Of a stretch of DNA of 64,000 nucleotides, positions 1 to 8,151 are shown in pieces (the first letter of the stretch is position 1; each line of letters begins with the position of its first letter). Location of the stretch: positions 992,001-1,056,000 of the forward strand of contig NZ_CAAJGL010000068.1 in NCBI RefSeq assembly GCF_900996225.1. The letters run 5' to 3'. Under the pieces are notes generated by a model. The model had not been told where the DNA came from and did not search any database. It saw only the letters and a list, made by a program, of their open reading frames with translations. Origin of the DNA: Paraburkholderia sp. BCC1884 (GTDB lineage Bacteria > Pseudomonadota > Gammaproteobacteria > Burkholderiales > Burkholderiaceae). The translations under genes were made by a program, and so were the position numbers.

Positions 1-2
1 GG

Positions 3-1481
3 GCCGCGACGGCAATTGCAAAACTTGATCCGGGCACGAATCAGCAGACTGCCGCAACCAACTTCGATGTCGTTGTCATCGGATCGGGACCTGGCGGTTA
101 CATCGCGGCCATTCGTGCCGCGCAGCTTGGCAAGACAGTTGCGTGTGTTGAAGGGTGGAGAAATCCTGAAGGCAAGTTAAAGCTTGGGGGTACGTGTTTA
201 AACATTGGATGCATTCCATCGAAGGCCTTGCTGGCGTCATCCGAAACATTCGAAAGCACGCTCCATCATCTACGCGACCATGGCATCGGCGTCGAAAAAG
301 TGACACTGGATTTGCCGAAGATGATTGCACGAAAAAACCACATCGTTGAGAAAATTACCGGTGGGGTGGAATTTCTATTTCGTAAGAACAAAGTTTCATG
401 GCTGAAAGGCCATGGAAAATTTGTCGGTCGCTCGGGAGAGGCCACACGAATTGAGGTAGCCGGTGAAGCTGGCTCTAGGGCCTATACCGCGAAGAGCGTC
501 ATTATTGCAACCGGGTCGAAAGCTCGGCATCTGCCGAATGTCCCCGTTGATGGGCGGATTGTCTCCGACAATGAAGGTGCACTTTCATTCGACACGGTCC
601 CAAGAAAACTGGCTGTCATCGGTGCCGGTGTTATCGGCCTTGAGCTTGGTTCAGTTTGGCGCCGGCTGGGAGCTGAAGTCACAATCCTTGAGGCACTGCC
701 TGACTTCCTCAGCGCTGCAGATGCTTCACTTTCGAAGGAGGCGTGGAAGCTACTCAAAAAACAGGGCCTCTCAATTCATCTCGGCGTGCGGATCGATCGG
801 GTCCAAGTCATGGCTAATGGCGTGGAGATCTCCTATACGGATGATGACGGTAAGGCTCAGACACTTGAGGCCGACAGGCTGATAGTGTCAATCGGACGAG
901 TACCCAATACGGACAATCTCGACCTCGGCGCAATCGGACTGAAGGTTGACGAACGCGGGTTCATCCCCGTGGATGATCATTGCGTGACTGCCGTTCCCAA
1001 CGTGTACGCGATTGGGGACGTGGTGCGCGGGCCGATGCTTGCTCATAAGGCGGAAGACGAAGGCGTGATGGTGGCGGAAATCATCGATGGGCAGAAGCCG
1101 CATGTCGACTACAACTGTATCCCGTGGGTCATATACACCGACCCTGAAATCGCGTGGGTGGGCAAGACCGAGCAGAGACTGAAGTCGGAAGGTCGTGCTA
1201 TCAAGATCGGCCAATTTCCCATGATGGTTAACGGCCGTGCATTGGGGCTGGGAAAAACCGACGGGTTCGTAAAGATGATTGCCGATGCTGAGACTGACGA
1301 GATTTTGGGCGTTCACATTATTTCCACCAACGCGTCTGATCTGATCGCGGAAGCTGTAGTGGCGATGGAATTCAAGGCAGCTTCTGAAGATATTGGAATG
1401 ATCAGCCATCCCCACCCGTCGTTATCTGAAGTCGTTCGCGAAGCGGCATTGGCAGTGCAAAGGCGAGCACTGAATATGTAG
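3..1481 (+). CDS. lpdA: Dihydrolipoyl dehydrogenase (E3), 5'-truncated by the window edge
   Basis: This is the FAD flavoenzyme that reoxidises dihydrolipoamide with NAD+ in 2-oxoacid dehydrogenase or glycine cleavage complexes. The frame is open from the first bases, so the true start lies upstream. Visible in order are an FAD-binding glycine motif (VVIGSGPGGY, about bases 75-104), the redox-active disulfide GTCLNIGCIPSK (about 189-224), a second Rossmann motif for NAD (VIGAGVIGLELG, about 616-651) and the C-terminal His/Glu pair in HPHPSLSE (about 1408-1431). The residues before the FAD motif are rich in Ala, Thr and Gln and resemble the linker that follows an N-terminal lipoyl domain in some E3 proteins, but that domain would lie outside the window. 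Partner genes for E1 and E2 are not visible here. The family is certain; the complex it serves is not. Confidence 0.93.
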   Translation, partial: AATAIAKLDPGTNQQTAATNFDVVVIGSGPGGYIAAIRAAQLGKTVACVEGWRNPEGKLKLGGTCLNIGCIPSKALLASSETFESTLHHLRDHGIGVEKVTLDLPKMIARKNHIVEKITGGVEFLFRKNKVSWLKGHGKFVGRSGEATRIEVAGEAGSRAYTAKSVIIATGSKARHLPNVPVDGRIVSDNEGALSFDTVPRKLAVIGAGVIGLELGSVWRRLGAEVTILEALPDFLSAADASLSKEAWKLLKKQGLSIHLGVRIDRVQVMANGVEISYTDDDGKAQTLEADRLIVSIGRVPNTDNLDLGAIGLKVDERGFIPVDDHCVTAVPNVYAIGDVVRGPMLAHKAEDEGVMVAEIIDGQKPHVDYNCIPWVIYTDPEIAWVGKTEQRLKSEGRAIKIGQFPMMVNGRALGLGKTDGFVKMIADAETDEILGVHIISTNASDLIAEAVVAMEFKAASEDIGMISHPHPSLSEVVREAALAVQRRALNM

Positions 1482-1534
1482 TTAACGGAAAGTACGTAAT
1501 AGTTGCTGTTGCCTGCGGGTTTGTATTGGTTTAG

Positions 1535-1570
1535 AAAGGAGCAGCGATGTCTAAGAAGGAAGTAGCGATG
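1535..1570 (+). promoter_or_regulatory. Duplicated ribosome-binding/start region of dps
   Basis: Two in-frame ATG codons lie at 1547 and 1568, each preceded by its own Shine-Dalgarno-like run: AAAGGAG at 1535-1541 (5-base spacer) and AAGGA at 1556-1560 (7-base spacer). The 21 bases from 1547 to 1567 are nearly repeated from 1568, so the protein could begin with a tandem [14 protein letters not shown] or with one copy only. This looks like a small tandem duplication. Both starts are usable as far as sequence shows. Confidence 0.6.
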
Positions 1571-2056
1571 TCTAAGAAAGAAGTTAGACCCCACGTTAAT
1601 ATTGGTATTAGCCATAGTGACCGCGAGGATATCGCAGCGGGGCTTTCACGGCTTCTCGCGGATACCTATACGCTGTACCTAAAGACCCACAACTTTCATT
1701 GGAACGTCACGGGTCCGATGTTCATCACCCTTCACCTCATGTTCGAGGCGCAATATAACGAACTGTCGCTCGCGGTCGATGCGATCGCGGAGCGCGTCCG
1801 TGCTCTGGGTGTCTACGCGCCAGGTAGCTATAAGGCTTTTGCCAAACTATCTTCAATAGCAGACGCGGATGGCGTGCCCACGGCAGGCGAGATGATTCGT
1901 CAATTGGTGGAAGGACAGGAGGCAGTGGTACGTACCGCGCGCGAAATCTTCCCATTGACGGACGCTGCGAACGACGAACCCACTGCCGATTTACTGACTC
2001 AGCGCATGCGAACGCACGAAAAGACGGCATGGATGCTGCGTTCAATGCTGGAATAG
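1547..2056 (+). CDS. dps: Dps-family DNA-protection ferritin
   Basis: This is a mini-ferritin that forms dodecamers, oxidises Fe(II) with peroxide and protects DNA in stationary phase or oxidative stress. Its 169 residues fit the family. The helix carrying [10 protein letters not shown] supplies the first ferroxidase histidine. LHLMFEAQY gives the second histidine with Glu where many Dps proteins have Asp. [11 protein letters not shown] carries the acidic pair at the dimer interface. The N-terminus is lysine-rich (repeated SKKE), which in some Dps proteins helps DNA binding. The start could be 1547 or 1568 because of a duplicated start region. The gene follows lpdA by 65 bases, has its own strong ribosome site, and is probably transcribed alone up to a hairpin near 2165. 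Confidence 0.93.
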   Translation: MSKKEVAMSKKEVRPHVNIGISHSDREDIAAGLSRLLADTYTLYLKTHNFHWNVTGPMFITLHLMFEAQYNELSLAVDAIAERVRALGVYAPGSYKAFAKLSSIADADGVPTAGEMIRQLVEGQEAVVRTAREIFPLTDAANDEPTADLLTQRMRTHEKTAWMLRSMLE

Positions 2057-2164
2057 ATGTTGTCGACGTCCTCCCCACACTTTGAGGAATTGTCATAGAC
2101 TCAGGAGCCGCGAGGGCGTGAAGAGCATCTGAACTTTGCCACCGGGTTACACCCCCGAGTAATG

Positions 2165-2189
2165 CCAGACGGTCTAGACGTCTGGTTTT
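2165..2189 (+). terminator. Probable rho-independent terminator after dps
   Basis: A perfect 7-bp stem (CCAGACG at 2165-2171, CGTCTGG at 2179-2185) with a 7-base loop is followed by TTTTC. It lies about 110 bases after the dps stop. The U-run is short, so efficiency is uncertain. Confidence 0.5.
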
Positions 2190-2312
2190 CGGCGGCTGGT
2201 GAAGCGCCTGTCAGAGCCGCGACATACATTGCATTGACGAACGGATTGACGCGGTGCTAAGTTCCTATAGCAGCTATACTGCAGCGTTCAAACCGAAACA
2301 TCAAATAGCACG

Positions 2313-2642
2313 ATGGGAAAGATTGTCGATGGCGAAGCGAGCGAACGACTCATTATCTGGATTCGTCGGCGCATGAAGGATCTCGGCATCACGATCGACG
2401 ATCTTGCTGCCTCAATCGAGCATGACTTGGCTCATTTGCCGATTTTTCGCGATGCATGGGGTAACGAATGGGATGGCCGTGGCGACATGCCGGACTGGCT
2501 GAAAACGGCAAAAAACGCGGGGGTTAGCCCTGACTTTTTCCGAGTGACTGCTTCAGAGTCACGTTCGCATCCGCCGCGGGAGACGGCACGAAGCGTCACG
2601 CTTCGGCTTGACTTTTCAGCTGACGGCATCAAGACCGACTGA
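2313..2642 (+). CDS. Short H-NS-family nucleoid protein with altered DNA-binding motif
   Basis: This 109-residue protein has the C-terminal layout of Burkholderia-type H-NS proteins. A helix (WIRRRMKDLGITIDDL, about residues 16-31) is followed by a region that aligns with the RD-x-x-G-x-x-W-x-GRG-x-x-P-x-WL signature: FRDAWGNEWDGRGDMPDWL, about residues 45-63. Two features differ from ordinary members. Only about 15 residues precede the first helix, so most of the N-terminal oligomerisation coiled coil is missing. The basic GRGR core reads GRGD, placing an acid where an arginine normally enters the minor groove. It may be a modifier of other H-NS proteins or a weakened copy. The tail (residues 75-109) is basic, then acidic, and is not recognised. 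ATG at 2313 is the first in-frame start; no strong Shine-Dalgarno is seen. Confidence 0.65.
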   Translation: MGKIVDGEASERLIIWIRRRMKDLGITIDDLAASIEHDLAHLPIFRDAWGNEWDGRGDMPDWLKTAKNAGVSPDFFRVTASESRSHPPRETARSVTLRLDFSADGIKTD

Positions 2643-3557
2643 CTCGGCCGATAGATAACAAAAAAAGTGCCTCAAACGAATAACCGGATTTGCGATTCTT
2701 CTGTGGACGACTGCTTTCGCAAATCGATCGCGGGTGGCGGTGAGAACGTGCTCGCTCACGGTTAATGATTGGCACGTTATCAAATAGGAGGGTTGCCGAC
2801 GGGGCGCGTTCGAGCGAAGGGCGCGGGCACGTCTAAACCGTCTGTTGCGATCTGAAAACTCGCCTGCTGCTTCCAATTAAATAGAAAGGGCTATGGCAAT
2901 TGTCCACGACCTATCTATACAGCTAGCGCATTGAGCTGGCGCACTCGTCACTCCCGCTCTACGTCAATCCCGTAGGCTTAGGTCGGGGAGCACATCAAGA
3001 AGGTTGGTTGACTGTCGAACCCGCAGAAATCTACGCTGCACAGCTGCGCATGGCGCAAGCATCAATCTTATAAATCATCTTCGTCGAGGGCGGGCGCAGT
3101 GCGATTTTGACAAGTCCGGATGCAATGTCGTTCGCAAATGAAAACGCCTCGCACGAGTCGCTGCCAGACTACATGCACTCTTTTAACCCATAGATCCTCT
3201 TGTACGCAGCGTATCGAGGGTTGGCGCCTCGATTCAGACTTACAACAGCCAGAGGTAGTTTAACTCTCACAATCGACGCTTCGCGACGAGGGCGCGTTCT
3301 CAAGCGACAGGCGAGATGGGACGCAAACTGGACACGGAAGCAGGAATTCATCGCACGGGCAGCGACCACCCGATCGGGTGTAGTTTAAGGCGAACGAGTT
3401 TGATTTTGGTCGCTGGCACCTTATTGACATAACTGGGACGTGCGTTTGCGGCAGCACTGTTTTCGCGCTGTGACAATTGGTCAAGCGACTCGTCGCAAAT
3501 TTCTTAAGTAGACGGTTCCCGGGGCAATTCTGCGCACTCTTTAAAGAAGACCAAAAC
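2643..3557. other. Intergenic gap, no gene recognised
   Basis: Several short open frames occur on both strands but none has a recognisable domain, a ribosome site or a consistent reading. TTGACA at 3424-3429 is not followed by a convincing -10 box. The gap separates the H-NS-like gene from the glutathione transferase pair. Confidence 0.5.
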
Positions 3558-4181
3558 ATGATGAAACTTTACTGTCACCCGCGTTCGGGTCACTCGCACC
3601 GCGCACGCCTCTTTCTCTCCTTACTCGGCGAGCCCCATGAAATTGTCGAAGTCGACCTGAAAAATGGAAAGCAAAAGTCCCCCGAATTTCTCAAGCTCAA
3701 TCCTTTTGGCCAAGTGCCGGTGCTTGTTGACGGAGACACGGTGATTGCAGACTCGAACTCAATTCTTGTTTATCTTGCAAAGAAGCTGAAAAAGACGGAC
3801 TGGCTCCCGGAAGAGGCAGAGGCGGCGGCGCGAGTCCAGCGCTGGTTGTCAGTTGCCGCAGGGGAAATTGCGTATGGTCCGGCAGCCGCTCGGCAGGTCG
3901 CTCTTTTGGGAGCTCCCTTCAACGCCATCGAAGTCATCGGGCGGGCTCATCGTGTACTTAAACAGATTGACAACGATCTCCAGACACGGGACTACATCAC
4001 AGGCAAGACAATGACGATCGCGGATGTTGCGCTCTACAGTTACATCGCACGCGCACCGGAAGGGAACGTTGATCTAAGCTCGTATACCAGGATCAGTGAA
4101 TGGTTGCGTCGGATTGAAGCTTTGCCGGGATATGTTGAGTTTCAGAAGACTCCTGTAAGTCTGACGGCCAACGCGAACTGA
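3558..4181 (+). CDS. Glutathione S-transferase
   Basis: A cytosolic two-domain glutathione transferase of 207 residues. The N-terminal thioredoxin fold begins [15 protein letters not shown], with the catalytic Ser/Cys region near residues 6-13. [10 protein letters not shown] holds the cis-proline and ADSNSIL the glutathione gamma-glutamyl binding pair. The helical C-terminal domain contains the [15 protein letters not shown]-capping motif. The start at 3558 is chosen because AAAGAAGA lies just upstream and the thioredoxin fold begins there; a longer frame from a TTG at 3477 adds residues unlike the family. The next gene begins 39 bases after this stop on the same strand, and the pair looks like one operon. 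The substrate is unknown; detoxification of electrophiles or peroxides is the usual role. Confidence 0.9.
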   Translation: MMKLYCHPRSGHSHRARLFLSLLGEPHEIVEVDLKNGKQKSPEFLKLNPFGQVPVLVDGDTVIADSNSILVYLAKKLKKTDWLPEEAEAAARVQRWLSVAAGEIAYGPAAARQVALLGAPFNAIEVIGRAHRVLKQIDNDLQTRDYITGKTMTIADVALYSYIARAPEGNVDLSSYTRISEWLRRIEALPGYVEFQKTPVSLTANAN

Positions 4182-4220
4182 TTGGTTACGATAGCTGTCG
4201 GCTCTCTCGAGGTGCAGGAA

Positions 4221-6299
4221 ATGAGTGAACGTTCTATTAACACCGATGCTTCGCCCTGGCACAAAGGCGAGGTAGAGATGCAGCGGACAGTAGGAGTTGC
4301 TGAACGAATGCTTGCCCTCGGGCGGCGTGTAGTGCGAACCTACATGCCCGACCAACACAGAGAATTTTTTGCTCAACTCCCATTCCTCGTCGTTGGGACG
4401 GTAGACCACGAGGGAGACCCGTGGGCCGCGCTGATACCCGGGGTCCCGGGTTTTTTGAATACGCCCACCGAAACGACGTTGCGACTGCGTGCCAACCTGG
4501 ATCCGCATGATCCTATATTTCCGGGATTACATGTCGGGGCTGCTGTTGGACTTCTAGGAATCGAGCTGACTACGCGAAGGCGCAATCGGTTGAACGGTGT
4601 GTTGACCGAGGCGTCTCCGGATGGGTTTGTACTGCAAGTCAGGCAGAGCTTTGGAAATTGTCCTCAGTACATTCAGCTACGAGACTACGAGTTCGTCCGA
4701 AAGCCGGGATCGTTTTCTTCTGCCGACATAGTTGAGTCACGCCACCTGACGGCGACCGCTCGAAACATAATTCGTGGCGCAGACACGTTTTTCGTGGCCT
4801 CCTACATCAATGATGAGGTCGATACCCGTCAGGTGGACGTGTCGCACCGAGGTGGCAATGCCGGGTTCGTCAGAATCGGGGAGGATGGGACACTGACCAT
4901 CCCTGAGTTCGCTGGCAATCTGTTTTTTGCGACGCTGGGCAACTTCCTCGTGAATCCTCGCGGTGGACTGATATTCATTGACTTCGAGAGTGGCGACGTT
5001 TTGCAACTGACTGGGCGAGCGCGCGTCGACCTGACCTCTCCGGAAATCAATGCGTTTCGAGGCTCAGAAAGGCAATGGCACTTTATGCCGAGTCGAATCA
5101 TCTTCAGGAAAGGTGCGCTACCGCTGCGATGGAAATTTGAAACCAATGGATGGTCACCGAATTCGCTTATGACTGGTAGCTGGGACGACGCAGAGCGCAG
5201 GCTGAAGGCAGCGGCGCTAGCCGACACATGGCGCCCACTAAAGGTCACGAAAATTGTCGACGAGAGCAGGCTCATTCGCTCCTTTGTTCTCGAGCCTGCG
5301 GACGGTGCGGGGTTGATAGTCCCCCTCGCAGGGCAGCATCTGCCTATCCGCGTGAAACCGCCCGGCTATGACACGGATGTTTTCCGCACCTATACGCTTT
5401 CCTCAGGCCCCGCTGACCCGGTTTATCGGATCAGCGTCAAGAAAGAAGGCTTGGTGTCGAGCTTCCTTCACGATCATATTCGGGAAGGCGATGCCATTGA
5501 TGCGCGCTCGCCGTCGGGAAAATTTACGCTTGATGCGCTTGAAAGGCGTCCAGCGGTGCTCCTGGCGGCTGGAGTCGGCGTGACACCGATGCTCGCGATG
5601 TTGCGACATATCGTCTTTGAGGGATTGCGTACGCGGCGGGTTCGGCCAACCTGGTTTTTCCTATCGGCGCGATCTCTGCAGGAGCGAGCTTTCGAGAAGG
5701 AGATTGTCAAATTGGCCGAGGCCTCGGATGGTGCTGTAGAAGTCATCAGGCTGCTCACTGACACGACGAATGCCGAGCGGGGTAAGAATTTCGACGAGGA
5801 GGGGAGGATCAATATTTCGTTGCTCAGCCGGAAGCTGCCGTTGAATGACTACGACTTTTATATGTGCGGGCCGACCGGATTCATGCAGTCGATTTACGAC
5901 GGGTTGCGTGACATAAATGTCGCTGATGATCGAATCCATGCCGAGTCATTCGGACCATCTTCTCTCAAACGGCGGCTAGACAAAGCGCAGACGAAGGGGC
6001 CTGTGAGGGAGCCGGCGACCATCACAACACCCGTGGCATTTGTCAAATCGGGAAAGGAAGCCCGCTGGAACCCCGATGAGGACAGCCTTCTTGAGTTGGC
6101 CGAATCGCGCGGACTTTCGCCAGAATTCGGATGCCGCTCTGGAAGTTGCGGATCGTGTCGAACTCGGATCGTTGAGGGGGAAGTAGCTTATCGCAGCCAG
6201 CCTGAATTTGATGTAGACGAAGGCGAAGCTCTCATATGCTGCGCGGTACCAGCTAGCGAAGCCACTGGAGGTGGTGACCGGCTTCTGCTCGATCTTTGA
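4221..6299 (+). CDS. Three-module flavin oxidoreductase: PNPOx-like, FAD/NAD reductase and [2Fe-2S] ferredoxin
   Basis: A 692-residue fusion. Residues about 40-320 resemble the split-barrel FMN-binding pyridoxamine-phosphate-oxidase-like family (FFAQLPFLVVGTVD near the start). Residues about 335-590 are a ferredoxin-NADP reductase-type module with an R-x-Y-T-L-S-like FAD motif (TYTLSSG, about 390), AAGVGVTPM (about 450) and MCGPTGFM (about 548). The C-terminus is a plant-type ferredoxin with cysteines at about 638, 643, 646 and 674. Electrons would pass NAD(P)H to FAD, then the iron-sulfur cluster, then the N-terminal flavin site or an outside acceptor. ATG at 4221 is preceded by GAGGTGCAGGAA; a TTG at 4182 would add 13 residues. 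It follows the glutathione transferase closely, which fits a role in detoxification or redox repair. The true substrate is not known. Confidence 0.88.
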   Translation: MSERSINTDASPWHKGEVEMQRTVGVAERMLALGRRVVRTYMPDQHREFFAQLPFLVVGTVDHEGDPWAALIPGVPGFLNTPTETTLRLRANLDPHDPIFPGLHVGAAVGLLGIELTTRRRNRLNGVLTEASPDGFVLQVRQSFGNCPQYIQLRDYEFVRKPGSFSSADIVESRHLTATARNIIRGADTFFVASYINDEVDTRQVDVSHRGGNAGFVRIGEDGTLTIPEFAGNLFFATLGNFLVNPRGGLIFIDFESGDVLQLTGRARVDLTSPEINAFRGSERQWHFMPSRIIFRKGALPLRWKFETNGWSPNSLMTGSWDDAERRLKAAALADTWRPLKVTKIVDESRLIRSFVLEPADGAGLIVPLAGQHLPIRVKPPGYDTDVFRTYTLSSGPADPVYRISVKKEGLVSSFLHDHIREGDAIDARSPSGKFTLDALERRPAVLLAAGVGVTPMLAMLRHIVFEGLRTRRVRPTWFFLSARSLQERAFEKEIVKLAEASDGAVEVIRLLTDTTNAERGKNFDEEGRINISLLSRKLPLNDYDFYMCGPTGFMQSIYDGLRDINVADDRIHAESFGPSSLKRRLDKAQTKGPVREPATITTPVAFVKSGKEARWNPDEDSLLELAESRGLSPEFGCRSGSCGSCRTRIVEGEVAYRSQPEFDVDEGEALICCAVPASEATGGGDRLLLDL

Positions 6300-6348
6300 G
6301 ACACGATACATGTAACGCTTTATGAGTTCGCACTCTGACGCTGTGTAC

Positions 6349-7371
6349 TCAAGTTCCACGAGATCTATCTATGGCACGGCTGGAACAGGTGGGGTCGTCC
6401 GGGTGAAATAGTGTACCTAACATCGCCAACCAGACGGTTTTCCACGCCAACGTTAGGATTGTGAGATTAGATGCTGCAAAGAGCACGATGGACAGATAGT
6501 GAACGAATCCGGTTTGACCCTGCATACGCATCGCCATTGTTGGCAAGGCGGCGACACCGAAACTGAACGCCCAGTACGATGGCGTGAAGATTTGTCTGCG
6601 AATCCACGGCAACAACCTGAGAAGCAGAAGGACTTGATAAAGACCGTATCCCAGCAGTGCGTAGGCAAATAGGTCGGGCACGCCGTTGTTCAGATTGAGA
6701 TATGCCCCACCCCCAACGACCGACGGAGCGAGCTGAAGGCCCAGAAGTGGGCGTATGCATGCTGGGGTGGACGGGTTGGTGGCAGCACAATGCATAATCA
6801 TCGATTCATTTGCAATCCAGAAAAACATTCCCGCACCGAAGAGGATGGCGGCAAGTTGAGGCCATCCGAATTGAGCCGCACAACTAGCTCCAACGAAAGT
6901 CGGAGCAACTACGGGCAGATAGACCGCAGTCGTTATGACTCGAGAATCCATCCCACCTTTCCAGATGCGACCTTGCAACATGAGCCCCAACGCCAAGTGA
7001 ACCAAGGTCGCAAGCACATAGATGGTCACAGCTAATCGCGGCGCGTGCGGGTAGATAATGCCTGCAGAGAGTAGGCTGGACACAGGGAGCAGAGATGCAA
7101 AGGGCGCCTTGATTGGGTCCTCAAGTTCAAAGAGTGCGATCTTGCTATCGACCACCCACTTATATCCGTAAGCCAGCATCAATGTCAGCCAGACCGCCAA
7201 ACCCAAGGCGGCAAGTGCATCGAATACAGCGATGGGAAGGTGCCAAGACCGTGAGGCGACGCGCCAAGCGTTAGCGGTGGCCAATATTCCGACGGCGATC
7301 CCGAAAAAGGACACCGGGATAGTTCGCGTCCGACGCTGATTGTTGTTGGTCGTAACTCTCACCTGATTCAT
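6349..7371 (-). CDS. TehA/SLAC1-family membrane transporter
   Basis: An integral inner-membrane protein of 340 residues with about ten hydrophobic segments, in the tellurite-resistance/dicarboxylate transporter (TDT, SLAC1-like) family. Supporting features are the opening PVSFFGIAVGILATANAW, the repeated helix pairs, and the GAGMFFWIANESMIM and TFVGASCAAQFGWPQLA segments typical of TehA-like proteins. Family members are anion channels or carriers for C4-dicarboxylates, malate, sulfite or nitrate, and some give tellurite tolerance when overexpressed. The gene converges with the fusion oxidoreductase, leaving only 49 bases between stops and no clear terminator. The ATG at 7371 has a weak ribosome site. 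The substrate cannot be told from sequence. Confidence 0.85.
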   Translation of the reverse strand: MNQVRVTTNNNQRRTRTIPVSFFGIAVGILATANAWRVASRSWHLPIAVFDALAALGLAVWLTLMLAYGYKWVVDSKIALFELEDPIKAPFASLLPVSSLLSAGIIYPHAPRLAVTIYVLATLVHLALGLMLQGRIWKGGMDSRVITTAVYLPVVAPTFVGASCAAQFGWPQLAAILFGAGMFFWIANESMIMHCAATNPSTPACIRPLLGLQLAPSVVGGGAYLNLNNGVPDLFAYALLGYGLYQVLLLLRLLPWIRRQIFTPSYWAFSFGVAALPTMAMRMQGQTGFVHYLSIVLFAASNLTILTLAWKTVWLAMLGTLFHPDDPTCSSRAIDRSRGT

Positions 7372-8151
7372 ATGTGTGATGCTTTCACCGTATCCATAGG
7401 CGGTGGAGTCTGCCGCGATAAACGCGCACGACCTTTTGAGGCCGGACCATTCATCACAAAACCGACAAGTAGGTGAAAGGTCGCATCTTCACCGAATTCA
7501 TGAACCGCGAGAGATAGTTTGCGTAATCGCGATGAAGTTAGGTCGCAGGTGACCCTATACCCCTGCGAGGGTTGGGTAACCGCACGACAGCCAAATTTCC
7601 GGTCGCCCGTATAGGAGAGGGGGTGGCGAGATACCATGCTCGGCACAGCCAAGCCGGAGACAGTCTATTAGAGAGGATCATACTGTCCGTACTTGTCGCT
7701 GAAGCCATTTATCCGCCTTGGATTCTCTCCCCGAAAAACAGACGGACGCCTCTTTCCTCACTTACCCACACGATCCACAACCCAACACATGTATTCTGCG
7801 CCTTAGAACTGAGTCTGAATGTCCGTAAGTTACGGCATTGTTTGAATTGCATTTCACGCACAAATAGTGCTGGCCAATGCGGCGGGTGCTTTGCGCGCCA
7901 ATTTTTTAGGTTTGCAAGTCCGAGTTGGGCGTCGGCAATTGTCTTGACATGACGGCCTTGCTGCTTGACGCTATCTACCGAGCCGTCCGCTGGACGAACG
8001 GCCCGCTTCCAATCAGAGAAAGATAGACTGCTGGTGTCCTGGGAGGATCGCTGCGATCGCTTTGAGCCTAACCTGATCTTAGGGCTAGTGCGCAACTAGT
8101 TTCCTGCGATTGCATACGTTCGTGAGACCGGTTTTGGGCCTTCTTGCGTTC
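7372..8151. other. Intergenic gap, no gene recognised
   Basis: Open frames on the minus strand (for example 7709-8095) have no domain I recognise and lack ribosome sites. Likely promoter DNA for the tehA-like gene plus decayed sequence. Confidence 0.45.
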
